Part shown: piece by piece, positions 43,800 through 53,591 of the stretch
Layout of the letters: each line of letters starts with the position of its first letter
Numbering within the stretch: position 1 is the first letter of the stretch
Assembly (NCBI GenBank): GCA_916048095.2
Contig: OU696575.1
Coordinates: 5,613,501-5,677,500 of the forward strand
DNA: 64,000 nt
Direction of reading: 5' to 3'
From: Sacculina carcini
Lineage: Eukaryota > Arthropoda > Thecostraca > Sacculinidae
Position numbers and translations under genes: made by a program
Notes under the pieces: generated by a model
What the model saw: only the letters and a program-made list of their open reading frames with translations
What the model was told of the DNA's origin: nothing
The model's database searches: none

Positions 43800-45590
43800 C
43801 GTATAGCCTGCTAAATACTGAACCAAGAGTGTCATCAATACCTAGTCAAAATGCCTGCTACAAACTGCCTCCCAATATTATCTATTAGCTGTCCTCACCA
43901 AGTGAAATACGGTCAAGATCGATCGATGATAATACAAGCTAAAATAAAAATATACCATGACAAAAATCCATACGACAACAATACATACATACTCCATGAC
44001 AATAATCCATATACAGTGAATCATAACAATAATGTTTCTTGAGGATTTGTACGTGATTTTACCCTCAGAAACGTTAAGTAACGCACGTTACAGTCATAAT
44101 TATGTCTTTACGACCTCTATTTCGGATTATATTCATACTGCATACATGGAAACACACAAAGGAATAGAAATCGTCAAAACATAGAACAGAAGAGATTGCA
44201 GAAGCCAGTGACGACAAAATGAACAGGCATGTGAAAATACCACACAGGTTTGACGATAAATAACACTGGCATCACTGTCACGGAGAAACATCTGATCATA
44301 TATCTGTTCCTTTGCAGAAGAGAGTTCCTACGTAAAATTGGAGTTGGGTAACTGAAGGTAGTGCAATAATAACCGAATTATACTATCTAGGGGCATGATA
44401 TTAAGCGGTGCCGACAGTAAATCGTATTCCAACTGCATATGAATCAAATTATGTGATAAATGTTTATTTATGAAATTCAAAATAATATTAAACCATTTCG
44501 TCCCCTCATACTCGATGTACCTAATAAGCATCACCTTATCAAAAGAACGACTGAAATTACTTATGTGACCGCCATTGCTTCCGTAAAGCAGTGGTCACAC
44601 GAGGCCAATTGTTGACCAATCCAACGATTGACCTAGTCAACTGTTGGCTTGCAACGGACAATCGTTGGCCAACAATTGGCTTGCGAGTGGTCACACGAGT
44701 CCAGTAATTGTCCAAGTCAATAGATGTGTTACAGCGTATATCGGTGTGGTTTATTTCGCTCTCCTGACTCTTCCATTTGAATTTTTATTTAATCCAGGTG
44801 TATTTTTCAATGCTCAGATCATAAATATATTTTGATCGTATAATATACATATGTTAAACATATTTTACAGCTTTTATATTTTTACCTATATATCTATTTA
44901 CCAAAATTCAATCTAGTAATGTATAAAATATTAACATAAATTATGCAAATATTATATTACAGACTCCACCTCATCATAATAAAATTGCCACAATAAAACT
45001 AACACAAAAACACAACACATCACAGGCTCTCAAGCTGAGTTGAATTCGCTTCACGTGTTGCTTCAGCGCAATGTGGTGAACAACGATGGATCTAATATTT
45101 GCCTTGCGCGAGAATTCTATCATTTTCAGCGTGAAGGTGAGCGTTCATTACACGGCAAAGAAGCGACCTCTTGAGGCAAGCGGCTGAAATGCAGGCCAAT
45201 TGGCTTGAAAAGTTGAACATGTTCAACTTGGGTTTTCGGGACAGTTGTTGGCAAAGCCAACGATTGGCTTGACCAACTGTTGCTTAGCCTAACTGTAGGA
45301 CTATTTACTAACCATAAACAGCGCATCCACATCGACCGGTCGTGAAAACTATTTCCACATTGTTGAAATAAACAACTACTTTTCACGCTGAAATAGCGAT
45401 TGACATGTAAACGCATACATGAAAACCCCTGAAAGTGAAAATAATCTATTTAACCGACACGACAAATGTACACAAGCAATACAAGTTGTCAACGACAGTG
45501 CCACCAGTCTCAAGATTCACCCGTCCTACTGTCCGCTGGTCAAAATAACAGCCACTTTCATATCATCACTAGAGTTGCCCGAGAAGTGAT
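43800..45590. other. Non-coding DNA with a GTGGTCACACGAG duplication
   Basis: GTGGTCACACGAG occurs at about 44591 and 44688, each beside TTG(A/G)CCAA-type short palindromes. Similar CCAACGATTGGCTTG words recur near 45257. This may be a decayed MITE, but no clean termini are visible. Confidence 0.35.
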
Positions 45591-45594
45591 CGTG

Positions 45595-45969
45595 TTAGTA
45601 GCCCTCGTTACTGGTGGTGATTGTGTAGTCGGGGTAGTGCTGCTGCAGCAGCGACGCAGTCAGCTGATGATCGGCGCGCCCAAAACCCTGCGAGTAGCCG
45701 AACACGTGCAGCTGTTTGCACGCGGGCCGGTGTTCAATTCGGCCGCCTCCCACACACTCTGCTTCACCGCCGGTCGTCTCCAGCTCGACATTCAGTCTGT
45801 CCAACACGTCAGCGTGAAACTCGCACGACGCGTCGCCACGCACCACGTGCCGCATCCGTGCACCAGCCTCCTCACCCTCGCGGTCACAATGCACGCGCGC
45901 CAGAACGTACTTGAACCGGCCCTCGGAATCGATCTTGACCAGCGGCACGTTGTCCATGATAGAGCTCAT
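45595..45969 (-). CDS. PHPT1: 14 kDa phosphohistidine phosphatase (PHPT1/Janus family)
   Basis: A complete 124-aa protein, matching the usual family length of about 125 aa. Janus/PHPT1 enzymes remove phosphate from phosphohistidine in cytosolic proteins. The diagnostic parts are all present: Val-Lys-Ile-Asp and Phe-Lys-Tyr-Val-Leu near the N-terminus, the catalytic His52 in Glu-Phe-His-Ala-Asp-Val, Gly-Gly-Gly-Arg-Ile-Glu-His (74-80), His-Val-Phe-Gly-Tyr-Ser (88-93), and the C-terminal Tyr-Pro-Asp-Tyr ending in Gly-Tyr. No stop or frameshift interrupts it. The ORF is much richer in G+C than its surroundings. It is intronless, so it could be an active intronless gene or a young retrocopy. No poly-A tract or target duplication was seen beside it. 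Confidence 0.93.
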   Translation of the reverse strand: MSSIMDNVPLVKIDSEGRFKYVLARVHCDREGEEAGARMRHVVRGDASCEFHADVLDRLNVELETTGGEAECVGGGRIEHRPACKQLHVFGYSQGFGRADHQLTASLLQQHYPDYTITTSNEGY

Positions 45970-45974
45970 CTGCC

Positions 45975-46370
45975 CTGCTACTCATGAGCCCATATGTACA
46001 CATACACACGCACACACACGTGATACAGGGCCGGCCTTAGATAACACAAGGGAACAAATTGTTGCGGAATTTATATCAAGCAGTGAATATTGTACATTTT
46101 TCACGATGATTTCATGTGGTGTTAGTTTTTTCTCAATGCTCTAGTTTTGTTGGAATAAACATATTTAAAAATCACACCATTTTGTCATCATATCATTGAC
46201 GTTGTAGTGTATCATGAAATATATGCTTCAAGATATTATATAAAACTATTTAATATAACTGGGCAAAACATAGTAAATGCAAGATAGTATTAATGTATTT
46301 AATATCACAATTTGAAACGCTTCCTCAAATAAACGGTGCTTATACTCTATATTATACTGATAAAATTATG
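45975..46370. other. Non-coding DNA
   Basis: Upstream side of the PHPT1 ORF. No promoter element that I would defend. Confidence 0.4.
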
Positions 46371-46379
46371 ACACTTGAT

Positions 46380-47480
46380 TTTATAAGGAGCCAAAGCCTG
46401 ATTGATGAAATGGGCATGAATTTGCGCTTGTAACTTTTTACGTTCGTGGATATTGTCAGGACATTCGCGTTTGATGCTGTAGCCGTAATCTGTCATCATG
46501 TTTGTCCCATCTCCCTTGGTAACGTTCTTCCATTGTCTTGAGGTCCTGCTGGAAGCACTCATCTTGGTCGTCACTTACAGCTCCTAGATTATGAGGGAGC
46601 CTATCAAGATTACTGTACAAGTAATGGAGTTTGTCATTCATGATTTATCCAAAGCCACGAAAAGCTGATAACATACTCGCTAGAAGGACTTCATAGTTGT
46701 AAGCGTTTTTGTTACCGATAAACTTTGCTATCTTTAAGCGGGAGGTCCGTAGCGCGAATCCCGGCGAAGGATAATTTCATTGGGCGAATTCTACAATCCA
46801 GCAGTCCCTGTACACCCAACAGTAAAATGATGGCATCAGATCAGTAAAATGATGGCACCAAAAGCATGGAGAGGGTTGGTTCAGCGGTGGCAGCGAGCGG
46901 CACGGGGTACACCTGTGTTCATGAGCTTCGGCTTCTTCCCGTGTAGCATCTGTCACTTGATACCTTTAACCATTAACACAGTCACAAATGCAAGCCATGT
47001 AGTCTTTTTCTTGTCATTCATCTTTCTGACAAATTCTCGATCATACACAAGTGCACGAATCTGTGGTCCATCAAACACCACTTCCTTGATCTTATGTGCA
47101 CAGAAGCACAGAAAATATGTGTGGGAAACATTAATCTTTAGAATTCAACGCCTTCACAAATTGTTCCATCAATCCCAGCTTGATATGAAGGGGAGGATGG
47201 ATGATATTTTATCGACTGACAATTGGATCGTGGACAATATTTGGCATGCCTGCTTTCAGAGTCTGACGCATGGGACTTCTGGATCCAGTGATTGTCTCGA
47301 GCTCTACTGTCCCACATGCAAAGACAGCAGGGGTTCCTCGTTGTTGACCTAGAACGAAATTGACTATTTTGAGGTCCACACAAATTGTCCAGCTGTGCTA
47401 TTGCTTTAGTAGGCGTAATGATATTGTTGTTGTTATTTCTGTTAGCGACTGGCATAATCGATCTGGCGATTGATTGCAAT
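46380..47480 (-). pseudogene. TE-associated protein of unknown function, broken
   Basis: On the minus strand the pieces follow the order of a protein family I remember from many invertebrate genomes. A Cys-Met-Trp-Asp-Ser-Arg-Ala-Arg stretch (about 47310) comes first, then Pro-Pro-Leu-His-Ile-Lys-Leu-Gly-Leu-Met (about 47180), then Phe-Asp-Gly-Pro-Gln-Ile-Arg (about 47060), and finally Asp-Leu-Lys-Thr-Met-Glu-Glu-Arg-Tyr-Gln-Gly-Arg-Trp (about 46530), with Ile-Lys-Arg-Glu-Cys-Pro-Asp in another frame. At least three frameshifts separate the parts. The family is multicopy and probably transposon-borne. I do not know its biochemical function. Confidence 0.55.
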
Positions 47481-47713
47481 TGCTTACATGCGATATATAT
47501 GTATGCTTTGTGCGATTGTTAATGTGCGGTTTGTAGATGTGTATGCTGTGTTCTGAGTTAATAAAAACCAAGGCAGTGAGTGTTTGTATTGAGGTATTAG
47601 ATAACACCACAATTTTATTAACTCGATCATAGTCAAATGGAAAAGTATTTACGGCCTGTACAGTTACACTTGGACCTATGTCTAAAAATGTAATGTAAAA
47701 ATATGACCTATGT

Positions 47714-48190
47714 ATGAAAATGCAAGTTTACAAGAAGAAATGCAAAAGCTCAAATTGCTGCGTGCCCACCTGTCATGTGATTGTGAAAAGAGCTCATTCG
47801 TATGATGAAGCAATCAGTTTGTTATCGTCTCGGTATGTCAAGCCAAGAAGTGTGATGTTTGTTAGGCATTGTCTGCCTTCGATAAGGCCAAAGCCAGGTG
47901 AATCTCTCAACGCGTATCTTGAGGCTTTGCAGTCCCTAGCAGCTGAATGTGGCTTCACTAACGCGAGGGCGGAGGAAATCAGAAGTGAAGCGATCCGTGG
48001 CACATTCATTAATGGGATCTCATCGAACTTGATACGTCAGCGTCTGTTGGAAAATTTGAATTTGAGTCTGGATGAAGCTGCAGCTCAAGCAAGAGCTCTG
48101 GAGAGAGCACAAATATAGTTGGAAGCCTATGGAATCGAACATCCTTCTACGTTTGCGGTGAATGATGACAGCATTTCTCAATCAGTCTCT
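47714..48190 (+). pseudogene. Ty3/gypsy-type gag fragment
   Basis: The 134-aa frame reads as the central part of an LTR-retrotransposon gag. It has a Tyr-Asp-Glu-Ala-Ile block, a Tyr-Val-Lys-Pro-Arg segment, Pro-Gly-Glu-Ser-Leu-Asn-Ala-Tyr-Leu, Leu-Ala-Ala-Glu-Cys, Ile-Asn-Gly-Ile-Ser and Ile-Arg-Gln-Arg-Leu-Leu-Glu. Past the stop at 48118 the same family continues faintly to about 48190, where LINE-like sequence begins. LTR, zinc knuckle and pol are absent. Confidence 0.7.
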
Positions 48191-48930
48191 GACTAGCCCT
48201 CGCTGAGTGTGCACGTGTTTACCGTCGCTCGTTCGCGCCCGGCCGTCTACGCTTCGCTGACGCTCACCGACGCCAATGATCGTTTCGGGACAGATCCTGC
48301 TCTCTTCTAACGCTGAGTGTTCATTGAGTTATATTCAGTTGTTTCAGTTGTTTTATTACTATATTTGATTTAGCGTTATTTTGATTTTCCATTACTCGTT
48401 TTGTTCATTGAGAATAGTTGCCTTTGTCGGAAAGGCGGATATTTTCTTCTTGCGAGCTCATTCATTTACTTCTAAGACTGTTTTTTGTTTGTTTAACTCA
48501 ATTAATATTTATTTTGTTTCGGGTTATATATTTGTATTTATATATTTTGTTTCTGAATGTGATTGAGAATCAGGGTTCGCAGCCATAGTTGCTTTGCAAT
48601 CTTCCTGCTGAATTCTCTCATCACATTCTTTTTCTTCATTTTTCAGTTCAGTTTGTATATTATTTAAATTAACTTTGTCTATAAATGTAAGTGCTGTCCA
48701 TGGATATATGTACTATTTTCTGCTTCATATCCGTTTTATTGATGTGGCGGGCTGAAAATTTTAGCCCCGCCCCCACGGCTAACGGCCGGTTTTCCCGTTT
48801 TCCGTCAGCGCCCAGCCCTTTCCTCGCACTGAGGTGCCAACTAATTCTGTGTTGCTCTCATACTCTGTCTTTGTTGTCACCCATTGGACATTTTGCTTTG
48901 CGATGTGTTTAACAATGAGCTCTCAATAAA

Positions 48931-49170
48931 TTGTTCTCACATGTGTTTTTCTTGTGTGTATGTTTGCTTTGTTTTGCGTGTGTTGTATGCTTGTTTTTTG
49001 TTGTGACATTTCGTATGCATGTGTTATGTGTTGTGTATTTGTGCTTGCATGCGCCGTGCATTATGTGTTTATTTGTATGTTTGTTTTGCGTTGTGCGTGT
49101 GCCTTCTCACACCGTGGATTTGTTATCTCTGCTGATGATGTGTGGCGATGTTGAAATGAATCCCGGTCCT
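48931..49170 (+). other. 2A-like ribosome-skipping peptide at the start of the LINE ORF
   Basis: Residues 72-80 of the frame opening at 48931 read Gly-Asp-Val-Glu-Met-Asn-Pro-Gly-Pro. This matches the 2A consensus D-x-E-x-N-P-G-P exactly, and the Gly-Pro break falls at 49165-49170. The 60 residues before it are strongly hydrophobic and Cys/Val/Phe-rich, like a signal sequence, followed by Leu-Leu-Ser-Leu-Leu. 2A-like peptides at the N-terminus of APE-type LINE proteins are known from several invertebrates. Here the peptide would separate the hydrophobic leader from the endonuclease-RT. Confidence 0.85.
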
Positions 49171-50461
49171 GCTCGACCACAAAAACGATTTTCAAATATA
49201 CTTTTCGCCAACATCAGAGGCTTGTATAAGAACATCAGAGATTTGACAGCAGCCAGTCGCTCCAAGGACATCGTTATCTGTGCCGAAACGCTTGTGTCCG
49301 ATTATCGGGACCAATCTGAGCTCTTGATACCAGGTTTCAATAAGTCATTGCTAATCAAACCTGACCGAAAAAACAGGCGGCGTGGCATGGCAGTGTACGT
49401 ACGCAAAGGCTTTTCAGCAACGAGAATTACAGCGCACGACTGCACTTGTCATGAAGTTATGCTGCTGCGTGTCAACACCGCCTTGATGAATTTTTACATC
49501 TTTGGAGCCTACCGAAATCCAGACAGTAACGACTCTATCTACGAATGTCTCTTGTCAGTCATGTCAACAATTCAGGAGAAGGACACCAAGTCAGCACTTG
49601 TATTTGTGGGAGACATGAACTTGGCTCTTGTCGATATCTCCTACAGACGCTCATGGTAGAGCAGCATATGATTTCTGCAACATTTCTGGCTGCTCACAAA
49701 TGGTGTCCGGTCCCACACATCAAGCGGGAAACTGTTTGGACTTGGTTATGACAGACGTCTCAGATATTGTGAGTGTAAACGTGGAAGCTCCAATAGGAAG
49801 TTCAGATCACTCGTCGCTGTCCGTGAAGTTGACATTGAGACAGAAGGTTTCTCCTTACACGATTTCAAGGCTCGTGCACATGAAGAACAATGTTGACTGG
49901 GTGAAGGTGAATGATGAATTGAAAGCAATTAAAGTTTCAAATATGCAGCAGAAGGAATGCCTCATCGATGCATTGAACAAATACATTACCGATGTCACCT
50001 CAAAGAGAGTGCCTACTAAAAAACTACGTTTTCGCTCTGATGACAAAGCCTGGTTCACCAACGAATGTCGCAGCGCACGTGAATCCAAGCAGGAGGCTTA
50101 CCACAAGTGCCTTCAATCACGCTCAGCCGATTCATGGAATGTCTACACTGAGGCCAGACGGCATGCCGAGCATGTGTATTCAGAAGCGGAAACACGTCAC
50201 TCAAAGAAACTTGCTGAAAAGCTAAAATCTGCCAATAACGCCCACAAATGGTGGTCAACGTTGAAATCGTCAGTGTTTGGACATGACTTGTCTGTCCCTC
50301 CTTTATTTTCAGCGAACGGTGAGCTCAAAAGCAACCCAAAAGAGAAGGCAGAGCTGCTTATGGATTACTTCAATTCTAAGCAATGTCAAGGGTCCATTCC
50401 GTCTGACAATTCACCTGTACCTGCCCCGAAAATCAAAGGTATTGCCTTCCGATCAAAATAA
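49171..50461 (+). pseudogene. LINE AP-endonuclease and linker
   Basis: The APE domain motifs appear in order: Phe-Ala-Asn-Ile-Arg-Gly-Leu, Cys-Ala-Glu-Thr, Tyr-Arg-Asn-Pro, and Val-Gly-Asp-Met-Asn (about 49610). After a frameshift to the frame of 49628-50461 comes Ser-Ser-Asp-His-Ser-Ser-Leu (about 49800). The catalytic Glu, Asp, Asn and His are thus all retained. The rest is the helical linker before the RT. The segment ends at an in-frame TAA (50459-50461), after which the same frame continues into the RT N-terminus. Confidence 0.85.
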
Positions 50462-51903
50462 GTGGCGAATCTCATGAAAGACCTTGATGCCCAAGGAGAA
50501 ACAGACCCTCTGAATATGTTTCCGCTATTTTTAAAGAACACGGCAGATACTCTAGCTCCGAAACTGTTTTCAGTCTCCGAAGTTGTCTCCGAAGTGCTGT
50601 TTTCAGGCGCTTGATGAAGACTGGTTCGTTTCCATCCTGTTGGCGGGTTGCGAATATCACGCCCATACCAAAAGGAAGCAATTCAGCTGATGTTGCAAAC
50701 TACCGTCCGATATCAATTACGCCGATTCTGTCCAAAATATTCGAGCACATGATATCTTCCAGACTGTCCAAGTACCTGGTGAGCAACAATCTGCTGTCGG
50801 AAAACCAATTTGCATACCGCAAAAAACTCAGCACGACTGACGCTCTGCTTACTATCACGCACGAGCTCCAGCAAGTGCTAGAAAAAGGTAGTGAAGCCTG
50901 GATTGTGCACTTGGATTTCTCGGCAGCATTTGACCGTGTGAGCCAACAGGGCTTGTTGCAAAAACTGAGAAACATTGGAGTCGGCGGCCGCTTGCTGAGT
51001 GTTTTGCATCAATTTCTCTCCAATCGCGTACAACGTGTTGCCATCGATGGAGCATACAGTCGCTGGCAGAGCATTGTCTCCGGTGTCCCGCAGGGAAGTG
51101 TGTTGGGTCCTATTTTGTTCAACATTTACACCGGTGACCTGTACACAACCACACACAACCCTGTATATGGATATGCTGATGATCTCACCTTGATGGCTGT
51201 TATTTCATCTCCTTCGGAAAGACCACATGTGCGCCAAACGGTCAGCGACGATCTCAGCAGCGTCCTGAAGTGGTGTGAGAGGTGGAATATGATGCTGAAC
51301 ACTTCGAAATCTAAAAGCTTGTTGTATTCTAGGTCACGTACCGTTCAACCTTCACATGGAGCTATCCTCATAAATGACGCCCAACTCAGCTTGTGTGATG
51401 AGCCAAAAATATTGGGAGTACATGTAGACTCAAAACTGACATTTGAGAGTCACATTCGGAAGCTAGTATATTCGGTATCGCGGAAACTGGGAATTATAAG
51501 AAAGGCATATCGGATATTCGGTAGTAGCACAATCTACAAAAGTTTTTTTCGCTGTTTCATTTTGCCAATTCTGGAGTACTGCGCCCTCGTGTGGTCTTCT
51601 GCTGCGGATTGTCACCCCAATCTCATCAACAGAGTTGTTAGAACTTGCAAGTTCCTCTGTGGTGACTTGGTTCTTGGTGATATTTGCCATCGTCAAAAGG
51701 TCAGCAGCATGTGCATGCTGTACAAGATCAAGCACAACGACCATCATCCGATGAGCAAGTCAATTCCTGATGATTTCGTGGCAGCAAGAAGCACACAGTT
51801 TACATCCAAACAGCATTCCCAGTGCATGGCTCCAATTCGTTGTCGTACAAAGCAATTCCAACGTTGCTTTCTTCCGGCCACTGTGGCTACTTGGAACACG
51901 TAG
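50462..51903 (+). pseudogene. LINE reverse transcriptase
   Basis: The RT begins in the frame before 50590 (Phe-Pro-Leu-Phe-Leu-Lys) and continues in the 430-aa frame from 50611. It has Trp-Arg-Val-Ala-Asn-Ile-Thr-Pro-Ile-Pro-Lys, Asn-Tyr-Arg-Pro-Ile-Ser, Phe-Ser-Ala-Ala-Phe-Asp, Gly-Val-Pro-Gln-Gly-Ser-Val-Leu-Gly-Pro and the catalytic Tyr-Ala-Asp-Asp (51173-51184). The thumb and a C-terminal Tyr-Cys-Ala-Leu-Val-Trp block follow. No RNase H is present. The RT core is unbroken, so decay is recent or limited. Confidence 0.9.
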
Positions 51904-51929
51904 AAGGAGTAGGCTTTCTCGCAGAACAA

Positions 51930-52326
51930 TTTGAACAAATTCAGTCGCAAGAAAAACGTACGCATCGCCGGTTTGCAGGAGCGCCCATAGTAAACCGCTG
52001 AGCAGACCTTGTAGCTGGTAAACAATATGATCCAGGAAAGACTGCAGTTGCCGGTGGCTATCACTGAGCGTCACCACCGAGTGGGTTCTCTCTCTGCAGC
52101 TCGCCCTCGCAGCATCGTCGTACGCTTCGACACGTTCCCTGCACTCGAAGGTGTTCTGCGTAATGCAAGTGAATTGAAAGGCACCAAAACCTTGATCCAG
52201 GAAAATCTGTGCGCTAATTCGGCGACCCGCAACCAAGAACAAATGCAGAAATTGAAGCAAGCCAGAATAGAAGGGAAGATCGCATTGCACATCTCATTCT
52301 TACGAAATGAACCTGTTCCAGGCTGA
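51930..52326 (+). pseudogene. LINE ORF1p-like RRM/C-terminal domain fragment
   Basis: Before 52000 the sequence reads Asn-Leu-Asn-Lys-Phe-Ser-Arg-Lys-Lys-Asn-Val-Arg-Ile, the start of the RRM in L1-like ORF1 proteins. The 99-aa frame from 52027 has His-Arg-Val-Gly, Arg-Pro-Arg-Ser-Ile-Val-Val-Arg-Phe and a Lys-Gly-Thr-Lys-Thr-Leu-Ile-Gln-Glu-Asn-Leu block, as in the ORF1 C-terminal domain. It directly follows the truncated end of the previous LINE, so the junction is chimeric. Confidence 0.65.
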
Positions 52327-52557
52327 TCTCATCGTGGACTCTGGTATCTTATGCAATAACTCGTACTCCAATGAAAATTCATACATGAAGGTGTTCCACA
52401 GGGCTCTATATTAAGTCCCAATTCATTCTCAGTTGACACCAATAACATTATGAATGCGAGTTGTGATCTTGAATTTATACTTTACGCAGACGATACTACT
52501 TTATTGATGTCTGACAACATCGATAATCTCAAATCAAGACTAATCAACAAAATCATG

Positions 52558-53547
52558 ATCACCCAGAATGTTACTGCGAGGGCAGTAAATTATGAGATTT
52601 CGTTGAAAAGTTGCGCGTTAGTATATTAGAGTGATGTATATCTAGACAGAGCGGTGTGAGTAAGTGTCGTATTCGCGTGAATATGTATGTCTGTGTGCGA
52701 GTGTGCGCATGTTTGCAGCGTCAGGTTGCTGACTCGGCTCGACTTGCATTTGAGCGTTGTGGCAGGTAGTGGTGTGTATGTTGGTGTGTGTGTGTGTGTG
52801 TGCATTTACATGTATGTTGATGTGTGCTTGTGTGCGATGGTCATGAGAAGCCGGTGAAGGGGAGAGTTCGATGTGTGCGTTGTCTGTGGAAGGATGGTGT
52901 TTGATTGCTGAGCGCTGGTGCATGAAAATACAGGAGAAACGTTGTGCTGCTATCATCTGACTGTACTACAAAAATATATTTGGATAAGATTTTCCTTAAA
53001 GTTATAATACTGTGCTGCTGTTGAAAGTGATCGCCGAAAGAGGTGATCGCCATGAGTCAGGGCGAGAGTTGGAACAGCGTCGCATTCAGATCGAGCTGTT
53101 TTGTGTTTGCATTGGTCGATTATTTCAACAGCATGTGCTGTATTTTATGAGGTTTTGTTGGAACAGTGTGTACTATATTGTTTGATATTTTCTTAGAACA
53201 GCTTGTGATGTACTTTGCGTGTTTGGAACTGCTCCGGCAGTATTTTTATGTGGCGACTGCGTGGAGGGTTACTGCGGTGCCCAGTTACTTCTTGTGCCCA
53301 TCAATGTGTATTGATCGTATTGATAATTGATCGTAGCCACAGACACTCATTAGTGATGCAGTGGTTGTGTGTTTGTACGGATTGTAATTTGGTATTATTG
53401 TTTGTTTGCGGTACGTAATGTTCTTCTATTGTGTATAGCTTTACGGTTTCGCCCAGCAATATATGAACCACAACTACGCTGTGATTTGATGCTGGGTGGG
53501 ACCCGTCATTCCGCCCGTCTACACGAGCCCGTCACAGCTACACAGAG
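52558..53547. mobile_element. Unidentified 990-bp insertion with 10-bp direct repeats
   Basis: The direct repeat CAAAATCATG lies on both sides (52548-52557 and 53548-53557), and the LINE RT reads through in register if the intervening DNA is left out. The insert has no terminal inverted repeat, no long ORF with recognisable domains, and a GT-rich patch at 52780-52800. Its class is unknown. A 9-10 bp duplication would suit a 5'-truncated LINE/SINE or a Mutator-like element. Confidence 0.6.
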
Positions 53548-53591
53548 CAAAATCATGGCATGATTAGAATAAAATAAATTAAAACTTAATA

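Larger units (their letters stand above)
48192..51903 (+). mobile_element. APE-type non-LTR retrotransposon (LINE), near full length but broken
   Basis: The order is a 5' leader (about 48192-48930), a hydrophobic N-terminal segment ending in a 2A-like motif, an AP endonuclease and a reverse transcriptase. The single coding region is split by a frameshift at about 49630-49655, an in-frame stop at 50459-50461 and another frameshift near 50590-50610. The sequence type fits the CR1/Jockey group broadly. The exact clade is not assigned. The 3' end is cut just after the usual C-terminal Trp-Asn block and abuts ORF1-like sequence of another LINE. Confidence 0.85.

Noticed and set aside
45466..45987. 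173-aa plus-strand frame opposite PHPT1
   Set aside because: It is the antisense shadow of the PHPT1 coding region. The minus strand has the full family signature.
51760..52290. 176-aa minus-strand frame
   Set aside because: It is antisense to the LINE RT end and the ORF1-like RRM domain, which carry recognisable motifs on the plus strand.
52572..53541. Solo LTR with TGTTAC...ACA termini
   Set aside because: The bases next to these termini do not form a matching duplication, whereas the 10-bp CAAAATCATG pair does fit slightly wider boundaries and restores LINE continuity.
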